Of a stretch of 50,545 nucleotides of DNA, positions 28,074 to 36,460 are shown piece after piece; the stretch's first letter is position 1, and the number at the start of each line of letters is the position of its first letter. The position numbers and the translations under genes are program-made. The stretch covers positions 1 through 50,545 of the forward strand of contig CAZEFW010000053.1 in NCBI GenBank assembly GCA_964511535.1, in the 5' to 3' direction. Source of the DNA: CAZCFB01 sp964511535. GTDB taxonomy: Bacteria > Myxococcota_A > Polyangia > GCA-2747355 > CAZCFB01. The notes under the pieces are model-generated. The model did not search any database and was not told where the DNA came from. It saw only the letters and a program-made list of their open reading frames with translations.

Positions 28074-29441
28074 ATGAACCGAAGCCTCAAACATCTGGTC
28101 CTTCTCCCGGCGCTCACGACCCTGCTGATCCCCGCATCCGCCGCGGCCTTCGAGCTGCGCAAGGACAGCGACGGCCTGTTCCTCTTCTGGGCCAGCGCAA
28201 GGGCAGAGCTCGAGGTGGACGTCAGCTCCTTGCCTTCGGTCAAGGCGGGGCAGGTTCTGTCGGGAGTCCGGGGCGCATTCTCCGCCTGGACCACCGGCGG
28301 CGTGCCGGTCAAGTGTCGGGTGGCCAACAAGGTCGGCCCCGGCGCCGCCACCAAGGACGGCCACAACATGGTGCGCTGGATCCACAGTGACTGGGCCCAC
28401 GGCAAGGAGGCTGTGGCCATCACCATCAGCTGGTACCGAGCCAGCACGGGCGAGGTCCTCGAGAGCGATATCCTTGCCAACGCCGAGCACCACAAGTGGG
28501 GCGTCAACCCGTCCAAGGGGACCGGCCGCTACGACATCCAGAACGTCATGGCCCACGAGGCCGGTCACTTCCTCGGCCTCGGTCACAGCAAGGTGGCCAG
28601 CGCCACCATGTGGCCCGACTCTCGTCCCATCGAGGTCGCCAAGCGCACCCTGGACAAGGACGACCGAGACGGCATCGTCGCCCTGGTGGCGGCCGCCGGC
28701 ATGGCGTCGCGCTCACAGGCCTCCACCACCAGCGAGGAGCTGGACCCGCGGTACGCGGGCGGCTGCTCGGTGGCACGGGGCGAGAGCAGCGGCGTGGGGG
28801 CGGCGGGCCTGCTGGTCCTGGCGCTCGGCCTGATGTTCCGCCGCCGCAGGGCGCTCGCCGGCGCCCTGGCCCTGCTGGCCGCCCTCACCGCCGGCCAGGC
28901 CGAAGCGGGCACCCGCCACGGGGCCGCCGAGGTCGAGACGCTGGCGGGAAGCGCGCCGCTGGTGTTCCGGGCAGAGGTGCTGGTGAGCCAGAGCCGCATG
29001 TGGCGCGGCCTCATCGTCACCGACCACACCGTGCGCATCGCCAGCTGCTACAAGGGCGACTGCGGCAAGACCGCCACGGTGCGGACCCTGGGCGGGGTGT
29101 TGGGCGACCTGGGCATGCATGTTGAGGGCGCCGCGAAGCTTCAGCCGGGCGACGAGGCGGTGTTGTTCGCCCGCCGCCAGGGCGCGACGGTGCGGCCCCT
29201 CGGCCTGGGGCGCGGGGTGCTGGTGCTGAACATGCAGCTGAAGGTGGTCAAGGGCGGCGCCGCGGCGCGGCTCGCCACCCTGGAGCGGAAGATTCGCCAC
29301 GGCATCAAGGCCGCCCGGCGTGTATCGACCAACAAAACCGGAGGCCAGGCCTCCATGAACATGTCGAAGGACAAGTCTAGCCAGCCTTCGCGGGGGGTCA
29401 CCTCGACCCCGGCGGCGTCGGCAACACAGGAGAAGAAATGA
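28074..29441 (+). CDS. Matrixin metalloprotease with internal MYXO-CTERM fused to a second secreted domain
   Basis: 455 residues from ATG 28074. A signal peptide (MNRSLKHLVLLPALTTLL, cleavage near ASAAA-F) precedes a matrixin-type zinc protease domain with HEAGHFLGLGHS (His161, Glu162, His165, His171). At Cys231 (GGCSVARGES) begins a MYXO-CTERM-like tail: hydrophobic stretch and RRRR at 255-258. Instead of stopping, the frame continues with a second hydrophobic segment and AGQAEA-G, like a new signal peptide, then about 175 residues of an unrecognised domain with a Cys pair (SCYKGDCGK). The RRRR therefore serves both motifs. An ATG starting 28038 with a better ribosome site is possible, but the sigma-54 promoter lies between the two starts. 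The next gene overlaps by ATGA. Confidence 0.82.
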   Translation: MNRSLKHLVLLPALTTLLIPASAAAFELRKDSDGLFLFWASARAELEVDVSSLPSVKAGQVLSGVRGAFSAWTTGGVPVKCRVANKVGPGAATKDGHNMVRWIHSDWAHGKEAVAITISWYRASTGEVLESDILANAEHHKWGVNPSKGTGRYDIQNVMAHEAGHFLGLGHSKVASATMWPDSRPIEVAKRTLDKDDRDGIVALVAAAGMASRSQASTTSEELDPRYAGGCSVARGESSGVGAAGLLVLALGLMFRRRRALAGALALLAALTAGQAEAGTRHGAAEVETLAGSAPLVFRAEVLVSQSRMWRGLIVTDHTVRIASCYKGDCGKTATVRTLGGVLGDLGMHVEGAAKLQPGDEAVLFARRQGATVRPLGLGRGVLVLNMQLKVVKGGAAARLATLERKIRHGIKAARRVSTNKTGGQASMNMSKDKSSQPSRGVTSTPAASATQEKK

Positions 29442-29830
29442 GCAGCCAGCTGAGCAAGGTCGCCGAGGAGCAGGTCCGCTGGGATGAGCGCAGAGGCTCT
29501 CGCCGAGTCAAGTTCGTCACGGACATCCACTTCAGCAGCGACAGCAACTTCTACACCGGGTTCACCAGCAACATCAGCGAGGGCGGCGTGTTCGTGGCCA
29601 CCTACAACCCCTTCCCCATCGGCACCATGATGGAGCTGCAGCTGCGCATGCCGGGCTGCAAGGAGCCGATCACGGTCAAGGGCGAGGTCCGCTGGGTCCA
29701 GGAGCCCAATCCAGACTCCGACGGGCACCCCGGCGTGGGCGTCAGGTTCCTCGATCTCGACGACGACGTTCGTACCAACATCGAGAAGTTCGCCAACGTC
29801 CGCGACACCATCTTCTACGACGACGAATAG
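29438..29830 (+). CDS. PilZ domain protein (TIGR02266-like)
   Basis: 130 residues, a stand-alone PilZ domain. The c-di-GMP binding signature is present: RRGSRR (Arg18 to Arg22, RxxxR) and NISEGG (Asn45, Ser47, Gly50; D/NxSxxG). The rest (VKGEVRWVQEPNP, GVGVRFLDLDDDVR) is typical of the TIGR02266 group of PilZ proteins, many of which are myxobacterial. It probably reports c-di-GMP level to a motility or secretion target. It overlaps the matrixin stop (ATGA) and is followed after 49 bp by a receiver-EAL phosphodiesterase, so receptor and degrading enzyme are co-transcribed. Confidence 0.92.
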   Translation: MSSQLSKVAEEQVRWDERRGSRRVKFVTDIHFSSDSNFYTGFTSNISEGGVFVATYNPFPIGTMMELQLRMPGCKEPITVKGEVRWVQEPNPDSDGHPGVGVRFLDLDDDVRTNIEKFANVRDTIFYDDE

Positions 29831-29879
29831 GCGAAAAAAAGAGGACCGCATTTCCAAAAGAGGCGAAAAAGGAGCTGAT

Positions 29880-31058
29880 ATGAAGGCCGCCACGGAGAGC
29901 AGCATGGGAACCAGCGCTAAGATTTTGCTCATAGATGATGATCAGCTCATGCTGGAGCGACATCAGCGAGTCCTGTCCCGGGCAGGCTTCGACACCGCTT
30001 GCGCGACGAGCGGCGAGGAGGCCCTGGTCATGATGGAGAGCAGCGAGTACGACGCCATCGTCAGCGATATTTCGATGCCCGGCATGAGCGGGACCGACCT
30101 CCTGCGCGAGGTGCGCACCAAGGACAGCGACATCCCGGTCATCCTCGCCACCGGCGCGCCCTCCCTGGAGAGCGCGGTGGAGGCGGTCGAGCTCGGCGCC
30201 TTGCAGTACCTGGTCAAGCCGCTGAACGTCGACACCCTGCGGTCGGTGGTGGCCAAGGCCGTGGAGCAGCGCCAGCTGGCCATGGTGGCCAACAATATGC
30301 CGACGCCGCTGGAGGGCAGCCCGCTGGAGGGCGCCGACCGCGCCACCCTGGAGCAGGCGCTCACCGACGGGATCGAGAAGCTCTGGATGGCCTACCAGCC
30401 CATCGTGCGCTGGTCATCCCGGGATATCTTCGCTTACGAGGCGTTGGTGCGCACCCGCACCGAGCAGATCCCCCACCCCGGGGTCTTCTTCGACCTGGCC
30501 GAGCACCTGGGCAGGGTCACCGAGGTGGGCCGCGCCGTGCGCGCCCGGGTGGCGCAGGACATGGCCCACGTGCCGGACGACGTGCTGGTGTTCGTCAACC
30601 TGCACGCCCTGGACCTGCAGGACAGCGAGCTCTTCTCGCCCACCTCGCCCCTGGCCCGGCACTCGCATCGGGTGGTCCTCGAGATCACCGAGCGCACCTC
30701 CATCGACCTCGACGCACAGCTGCGGAAGCAGGCCGCGGTGCTGCGGCGCCTCGGCTACCGCCTGGCCGTGGACGACCTCGGCTCGGGGTACGCGGGGCTC
30801 ACCTCCCTGGCGCACCTGGACCCGGAGGTGGTCAAGATCGACATGTCCCTGGTGCGGAATATCCACGAGAACCCGACCCGGCTGACCCTGGTGCGCTCCC
30901 TGGTGGACGCCTGCCGCCAGCTCGGGCTGCTCATCGTGGCCGAGGGCATCGAGAGCCCGGAGGAGCGGGACGTGCTGGCCGAGATTGGCGCTGACCTGAT
31001 GCAAGGTTTTTTCTTCGCCAAGCCGGAGAAGCCCTTCACCGAGGTGAAGTGGGAGTAA
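29880..31058 (+). CDS. Response regulator with EAL c-di-GMP phosphodiesterase domain
   Basis: 392 residues; AGGAG lies seven nt before the ATG. Receiver at about residues 13-130 (acceptor Asp63 in AIVSDISMPG), then an EAL domain with the residues needed for catalysis: EALVR (Glu187), ITERT, DDLGSGYAG, VKIDMSLVRNI, AEGIES and QGFFFAKP. It should hydrolyse c-di-GMP to the linear dinucleotide under control of phosphorylation. The neighbours are a PilZ receptor upstream and a very large hybrid kinase 11 bp downstream, the likely phosphodonor. Confidence 0.93.
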   Translation: MKAATESSMGTSAKILLIDDDQLMLERHQRVLSRAGFDTACATSGEEALVMMESSEYDAIVSDISMPGMSGTDLLREVRTKDSDIPVILATGAPSLESAVEAVELGALQYLVKPLNVDTLRSVVAKAVEQRQLAMVANNMPTPLEGSPLEGADRATLEQALTDGIEKLWMAYQPIVRWSSRDIFAYEALVRTRTEQIPHPGVFFDLAEHLGRVTEVGRAVRARVAQDMAHVPDDVLVFVNLHALDLQDSELFSPTSPLARHSHRVVLEITERTSIDLDAQLRKQAAVLRRLGYRLAVDDLGSGYAGLTSLAHLDPEVVKIDMSLVRNIHENPTRLTLVRSLVDACRQLGLLIVAEGIESPEERDVLAEIGADLMQGFFFAKPEKPFTEVKWE

Positions 31059-31069
31059 GCTGTGGGTAG

Positions 31070-34000
31070 ATGATTCAGAAGCCGAGTATTCTTTGCGTCG
31101 AAGACGAGCCGGAGAGCCGGCTCGTCTTCGAGCGTATGGTGGCTGACCACTACACGGTCTTCCACGCCGCCACCATCGATCAGGCCCTCGCGGTGCTGGC
31201 CAGCCAGGCCATCGCGGTGGTGGTGGCAGACGAGCGCCTCCGGGAGGGCAGCGGCAGCGACCTGCTGGCCATGGTGCGGCGCGACTACCCCGACGTCGTG
31301 CGAATGCTGGCCACCGGCTTCGCCGACCTCGACTCGGTCATCGCGGCGGTCAACAAGGGCCACATCTACCACTACTTCCGCAAGCCGCTGGTGGCCGAGG
31401 AGGTGCTGCGGGTCATCGACAAGAGCATCCGCTTCGTCGACGAGCGGCAGCAGCTCAGCCTCACCATGCACGGGGTGGAGCGCGCCCTGCACGGAGTCCT
31501 CCAGGTGGACATGGAGGGGCGGTTCATCTACGCCAACCAGGCCGCATGCAGCACCCTCGGATACACCCAGCAGGAGCTGGAGAGCCTCTACCTGTTCGAC
31601 GTGGACACCGGCGTGGGCTCGGCGAAGTTCGCCGATCACTTCAGCCGGGTGCGCACCCTCGGGACCACCGGCGACGAGACCAAGCTGCGCCGGCGGGACG
31701 GCTCGCTGCTGCCGGTCTACCTCATCGCGACCCACGTGCGCAGCGGGCGCCACGAGCTGTTGCAGTGCACGGCCATCGACCTGTCGGAGCAGAAGGCAGC
31801 CGAGCAGGAGGTGCTGCGGCTCAACGAGGAGCTGGAGCACCGGGTCCGCAAGCGCACCGCAGATCTCGAGGAGGCCCTGGCCGCGCTGCACCAGCGTGAG
31901 CGCGAGCTGGAGCGCGCCCAGGAGGTGGCCCACCTCGGGAGCTACTGGCTGGACCTGACCACGGGCGAGACGCGCCTCTCCGTCGGGCTGAAGCAGCTGC
32001 TCGGCGTCTCCGATATGGGCGAGGACGCACCGCAGCTGCAGGACATGATCCTGCCGGAGGACCGGTCCCAGCTGCTGGAGTCGAACCAGGAGATCATGGA
32101 GACGGCAGGAGGCACCTTCTGCCAGTCCTACCGCGTGCGCCGCCCCGACGGCGAGGTGCGCTATTTCGAGGACCGCGCCGAGGTGGACCGGGACGAACAG
32201 GGACGCCCGGTGGCCCTGGTGGGCACCCTGCACGACGTCACCAAGGCGAGCCAGGCCGAGAAGGAGCGAGAGCAGCTCCTGCGCAGCATGGGCGCCAGGG
32301 TCAAGGAGCTCAACTGCCTGCTCGACGTGTCCCGGGCGGGGCAGGAGAACGCCACCCTGGGCGAAACGTTGACGCGGGCCGTGCGGGCAATCCCCGCTGC
32401 ATGGCAATACCCGGAGATCACCAGCGCGCGCGTCACGGTGGACGGCCAGGACTTCCTCTCCCCCGGCTTCGAGAACTCCCCGTGGCAGCTCACCAGCCCC
32501 ATCGTGGTGGGGGAGGAGATTCGCGGCGAGGTGGTGGTGATCTACGAGGAGGAGCGCCCCCTCGCAGACGAGGGGCCCTTCCTGGCGGAGCACCGCTACC
32601 TGCTCGACGGCATCGCCGGGATCATCAGCCAGATGCTCGAGCGTCACGATATCCAGCGCGCGCGCAAGGAGTCGGAGCAGCGCTACCGGGTGCTGTTCGA
32701 GCGCAGCCCCGACGGCATCCTCATCATGGACGTGACCACCCTCAGGTTCGTGTTCGCCAACCCCGCCATCTGCCAGCTGGTGGGCAAGCGGGATGATGAG
32801 CTGATCGGGATGCGCCTGCTGGACATCCACCCCGAGGAGGCCCACGAGGGCCTGCTGGACCTGTTCAAGAACGCCTCGCCCGGCGAGCCTCAGCTCACCG
32901 TGGAGGTGCCGTGCAACACCGCCTCGGGGGAGCTGGTCTACACCGACGTCTCCAGCTCCATCATCACCATGCAGGGCAAGAAGTACGCCCTGTGCGTCTA
33001 CCGGGACACCACCGCCCGCAAGGAGGCGGAGGACGCGCTGCGCGCCGAGATGGACCTGGTGGAGCAGCTGGTCAACAGCATGCCCGGCATCTTCTACCTG
33101 TTCGACGACGGGGGCCAGCTGGTGCGATGGAACGTGAACCTGGCGCGCCTGACCGGGCTCTCGCAGGAGCAGCTGGCCGGCGCCAGCGTGCTCGACCTCA
33201 TCGTGGACGAGGACCTGCCCCAGGCCGCGGCGGCGATCCAGACCGCGCTGGAGACCGGCCGGGCCGAGGCGGAGCTGCGGCTGAACGACGCCACGGGGAG
33301 CGAGGCGATCTACTTCTTCACCGGGGCGCGGCTGGACCTCGACGGCCGCCAGATGATCATCGGGACCGGCAGCGATGTGAGCAGCCGCGCCGCCATGGAG
33401 GCGGAGATGCGCCGGCTGTCGCTGGCGGTGGAGCAGTCCCCCGCGTCGGTGGCCATCACCGACGCCGAGGGGACCATCGAATACGTCAACCCCAAGTTCT
33501 CGGAGATGACAGGCTACTCGGCCGAGGATATCGTGGGGACCAACCCGCGCTACCAGGGCGCCACCGCCGAGCCGGCCGGCCTGTACCGCGCCCTGTGGCG
33601 CTCGGTCCAGGTGGGCAAGGAGTGGCGCGGCGAGTTCTGCAACCGGCGCAAGGGCGGCGCCCGCTACTGGGAGCGCGCCTTCATCGCGCCGATCAAGGAC
33701 CAGTACGGGCGGATCAACCACTTCGTGGCGGTGACCGAGGACGTCACCCGGGAGAAGGCGGTCAAGGAGGAGCTGCGCCGGGCCAAGGAGGAGGCCGAGA
33801 GCGCCAGCCAGGCCAAGAGCTCGTTTTTGGCCAACATGTCCCACGAGATCCGCACCCCGATGAACGCCATCCTCGGCTTCTCCCAGCTGATGTTGCGGGA
33901 CGAACAGCTGACGCCGGAGCAGCAGAAAAACCTGCGCACCATCATGCGCAGCGGTGAGCACCTGCTCGACCTGATCAACGACGTCCTCGAGATGTCCAAG

Positions 34001-35191
34001 ATCGAGGCCGGGCGCATCGACGCCAAGGTCGCCCCCTTCGACCTGCGGCGCATGCTCGTCGCCCTGGAAGAGATGCTGCGCGCGCGCACCGAGCGGAGCG
34101 GGCTCAGCTTCGACGTGGAGGTGGCGGCGGGGGTGCCGCGGTGGATCACCACCGACCAGGGCAAGCTGCGGCAGATCATGGTCAACCTGCTGAGCAACGC
34201 GGTGAAGTTCACCACCGTGGGCGGCATCACCGTGCGGGTGTCCGCGTTCAGGGCGGGCGAGCAGTGGCGGCTGCGCCTGGAGGTGGAGGACACCGGCGTG
34301 GGCATCGCCCCCGAGGACATCGCCAAGGTGTTCGAGCAGTTCGAGCAGACGAAGAGCGGCATGGAGCAGGTGGAAGGGACGGGCCTCGGGCTCGCCATCA
34401 GCCGCAGCTACGCGCGGCTGCTGGGCGGCGATCTGACCGCGGAGAGCTGGGAGGGCAAGGGGAGCGTGTTCCGCTGCGAGGTGCTGGTGGAGGAGAGCGA
34501 GTCCATGGGGGCCGAGGCGGAGAACACGGAGAACCTGACCGTCCGGCTGGCCACGGGTGAGAACCCGTTGCAGGTGCTGGTGGTGGACGACGTGGCAGAC
34601 AACCGGCATGTGCTCTCGTTGAACTTGAAGAACGCCGGCTTCCAGGTGGAGGAGGCCGTCGGAGGGGCGGAGGCGCTGGACCATGTGCTCATCAACAGCC
34701 CCAGGGTGGTGCTCATGGACCTGCAGATGCCCGGTATGAACGGGTTCGAGGCCATCCGCCACATGCGCTCCCTGCCCGGCGGTGACCATGTCTGGGTCAT
34801 CGCGGTGACGGCCAGCGCCTTCGACGTTGACCGCCGCAAGGCGCTCGACTCGGGCGCCGACGCGTTCGTGCGCAAGCCCGTGCACATGCCGGAGCTGCTG
34901 GGCGAGATCAGCCGGGGCACGGGGGCGCAGCTGGAGTACGTTGACGAGTCCCAGACCCGGTGCGACGATGTGGACACCGACCATGGGGATGAGCTCACCG
35001 CCAACAACCTGGAGTCGCTCCCCGACGAGCTGCTCGAGATGTTGCGCAGCGCCACGGTCAAGGGAGACCTGGACCAGCTCATCGAGTTGCTGGATGACAC
35101 CGCGCGGCATGATCCGCGCATCGCTGGTGGGCTGCGGCGGCTCGCCGACCGGTTCGACTACGAAGGGCTGGGGCTGCTGCTGGGGGTGTGA
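31070..35191 (+). CDS. Multi-PAS hybrid histidine kinase (REC-PAS-PAS-GAF-PAS-PAS-PAS-HK-REC)
   Basis: 1373 residues, no TM segments. Order seen: receiver 1-125 (Asp54 in VVVADERL), PAS about 135-250, coiled coil, PAS about 275-400, a GAF-like region about 410-520, three PAS domains (about 530-645, 655-775, 780-900), HisKA with NMSHEIRTPMN (His925), HATPase with NLLSNAVKF, DTGVGI and GTGLGLAI, receiver with Asp1217 (VVLMDLQMPG), and a helical tail (about 1310-1373) like the ends of other hybrid kinases, with DYEGLGLLL. Six or so sensory domains suggest integration of several small-molecule or redox inputs. Phosphate could pass to the preceding EAL regulator or to the receiver-kinase that follows. 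Confidence 0.9.
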   Translation: MIQKPSILCVEDEPESRLVFERMVADHYTVFHAATIDQALAVLASQAIAVVVADERLREGSGSDLLAMVRRDYPDVVRMLATGFADLDSVIAAVNKGHIYHYFRKPLVAEEVLRVIDKSIRFVDERQQLSLTMHGVERALHGVLQVDMEGRFIYANQAACSTLGYTQQELESLYLFDVDTGVGSAKFADHFSRVRTLGTTGDETKLRRRDGSLLPVYLIATHVRSGRHELLQCTAIDLSEQKAAEQEVLRLNEELEHRVRKRTADLEEALAALHQRERELERAQEVAHLGSYWLDLTTGETRLSVGLKQLLGVSDMGEDAPQLQDMILPEDRSQLLESNQEIMETAGGTFCQSYRVRRPDGEVRYFEDRAEVDRDEQGRPVALVGTLHDVTKASQAEKEREQLLRSMGARVKELNCLLDVSRAGQENATLGETLTRAVRAIPAAWQYPEITSARVTVDGQDFLSPGFENSPWQLTSPIVVGEEIRGEVVVIYEEERPLADEGPFLAEHRYLLDGIAGIISQMLERHDIQRARKESEQRYRVLFERSPDGILIMDVTTLRFVFANPAICQLVGKRDDELIGMRLLDIHPEEAHEGLLDLFKNASPGEPQLTVEVPCNTASGELVYTDVSSSIITMQGKKYALCVYRDTTARKEAEDALRAEMDLVEQLVNSMPGIFYLFDDGGQLVRWNVNLARLTGLSQEQLAGASVLDLIVDEDLPQAAAAIQTALETGRAEAELRLNDATGSEAIYFFTGARLDLDGRQMIIGTGSDVSSRAAMEAEMRRLSLAVEQSPASVAITDAEGTIEYVNPKFSEMTGYSAEDIVGTNPRYQGATAEPAGLYRALWRSVQVGKEWRGEFCNRRKGGARYWERAFIAPIKDQYGRINHFVAVTEDVTREKAVKEELRRAKEEAESASQAKSSFLANMSHEIRTPMNAILGFSQLMLRDEQLTPEQQKNLRTIMRSGEHLLDLINDVLEMSKIEAGRIDAKVAPFDLRRMLVALEEMLRARTERSGLSFDVEVAAGVPRWITTDQGKLRQIMVNLLSNAVKFTTVGGITVRVSAFRAGEQWRLRLEVEDTGVGIAPEDIAKVFEQFEQTKSGMEQVEGTGLGLAISRSYARLLGGDLTAESWEGKGSVFRCEVLVEESESMGAEAENTENLTVRLATGENPLQVLVVDDVADNRHVLSLNLKNAGFQVEEAVGGAEALDHVLINSPRVVLMDLQMPGMNGFEAIRHMRSLPGGDHVWVIAVTASAFDVDRRKALDSGADAFVRKPVHMPELLGEISRGTGAQLEYVDESQTRCDDVDTDHGDELTANNLESLPDELLEMLRSATVKGDLDQLIELLDDTARHDPRIAGGLRRLADRFDYEGLGLLLGV

Positions 35192-35217
35192 ACCGGCGCG
35201 GCTATGGAGCGAAACAG

Positions 35218-36351
35218 ATGGAAGACAAGAGCAACATCCTGGTTGTCGACGACAACCCCACCAACCTGCAGGTCCTCAGCGGCATGCTCAAGGAGCGCGG
35301 CTGCAAGGTGCGCGTCGTCACCAGCGGCCCCCTCGCCCTGCGCGCGGCGGCCCACGATACGCCGGACCTGATCCTGCTGGACATCAACATGCCGGACATG
35401 GACGGCTACGAGGTCTGCCGGCGGCTGAAGCAGGACGAGGACCTGTCCGCGGTGCCCGTGATCTTCCTCAGCGCGCTGACCGAGACCGAGGACAAGGTGC
35501 AGGCGTTCACCGTCGGCGGGCTGGACTACATCACCAAGCCGTTTCAGTTCGAGGAGGTGGAGGCTCGCATCGAGATCCACCTGCGGCTGCGGCGGCTGCA
35601 GCGCGAGGTCGAGGAGCAGAACCGGCGGCTGGAGGAGAGCTACGATCGACTCCAGGATCTGGAGGAGCTGCGCGACAGCCTGGTGCACATGATCGTGCAT
35701 GACATGCGCTCGCCGCTGGGCGCCATCACCACCTCTCTCCAGCTGCTCAAGGAGGACCTGGAGGGGGACATCCCGGCCGAAAACCTCAACGACATCGAGG
35801 CCGCCATGACCGGCGGCGACGCCCTGATGCGCCTGCTCAATGACCTGCTCGACGTGAGCCGGCTGGAGTCGGGCAAGATGCCCCTGGACATTCATCGAAA
35901 CGACCTGGTCACCCTGGCCAAGCGGTCCATGGTGGCGCTCAAGGGGCTCGCCCCGGGGAGGGACGTGTCCATTCATGGGCTCGAGGAGGTGTGGGTGGAG
36001 TGCGACGGCGAGGTTGTGCGCCGGGTGGTGGACAACCTGGTGGCCAACGGGCTGAAGCACACTCCCGCCGGCGCGACGCTGCGCATCACCGTGCAGAAGC
36101 AGGAGAAGCAGGCCCGCATCGAGGTGTTCGACTCCGGGCCGGGCATCCCGAAGGATCACCTGGACCGCATCTTCGACAAGTTCTCCCAGGTCAAGACCCG
36201 CAAGAGCGGCAAGTACCACTCCACCGGCATCGGCCTCACCTTCTGCAAGATGGCCGTGGAGGCTCACGGCGGCGACATCGGCGTGGAGAGCGAGATGGGC
36301 GAGGGCAGCACGTTCTGGTTCTCTCTGCCGCTGTCCCCCCCGCGCGACTGA
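35218..36351 (+). CDS. Receiver-histidine kinase protein
   Basis: 377 residues from the ATG at 35218, chosen because GGAG lies 8 nt upstream; a GTG at 35188 overlapping the previous stop is the alternative. Receiver first (Asp55 in LILLDINMPDMDG, Lys in ITKPF), then a coiled coil, HisKA with MIVHDMRSPLG (His161) and HATPase (DNLVANGLKH, DSGPGIPK, STGIGLTF). Receiver-first kinases act as intermediate relays: the receiver is phosphorylated by another kinase and tunes the kinase half. It ends the sigma-54 controlled unit begun at 28074. Confidence 0.92.
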   Translation: MEDKSNILVVDDNPTNLQVLSGMLKERGCKVRVVTSGPLALRAAAHDTPDLILLDINMPDMDGYEVCRRLKQDEDLSAVPVIFLSALTETEDKVQAFTVGGLDYITKPFQFEEVEARIEIHLRLRRLQREVEEQNRRLEESYDRLQDLEELRDSLVHMIVHDMRSPLGAITTSLQLLKEDLEGDIPAENLNDIEAAMTGGDALMRLLNDLLDVSRLESGKMPLDIHRNDLVTLAKRSMVALKGLAPGRDVSIHGLEEVWVECDGEVVRRVVDNLVANGLKHTPAGATLRITVQKQEKQARIEVFDSGPGIPKDHLDRIFDKFSQVKTRKSGKYHSTGIGLTFCKMAVEAHGGDIGVESEMGEGSTFWFSLPLSPPRD

Positions 36352-36366
36352 CCCGATCCCAGCCAT

Positions 36367-36411
36367 TAAAATGTCAAGAGGGGGGGTCAGACCCCTACAC
36401 TTGACATTTTA
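36367..36411. repeat. 45-bp palindromic repeat, copy 2
   Basis: TAAAATGTCAAG at the left (36367-36378), CTTGACATTTTA at the right (36400-36411), GGGGTC and GACCCC inside. It is identical to the copy at 18806-18850 in 42 of 45 bases. Here it lies between converging genes. Confidence 0.85.
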
Positions 36412-36460
36412 TATGATGGAACGGTGTCCTCACTCAGAGCGAACAGCCAACCTCCGATCC

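Noticed and set aside
30755..35110. A 1451-codon open frame on the minus strand
   Set aside because: It lies fully antisense to the multi-PAS hybrid kinase, whose domains are unmistakable. The frame is open only because GC-rich third positions suppress stops on the opposite strand; the translated product is His/Gln/Val-rich and has no family motif.
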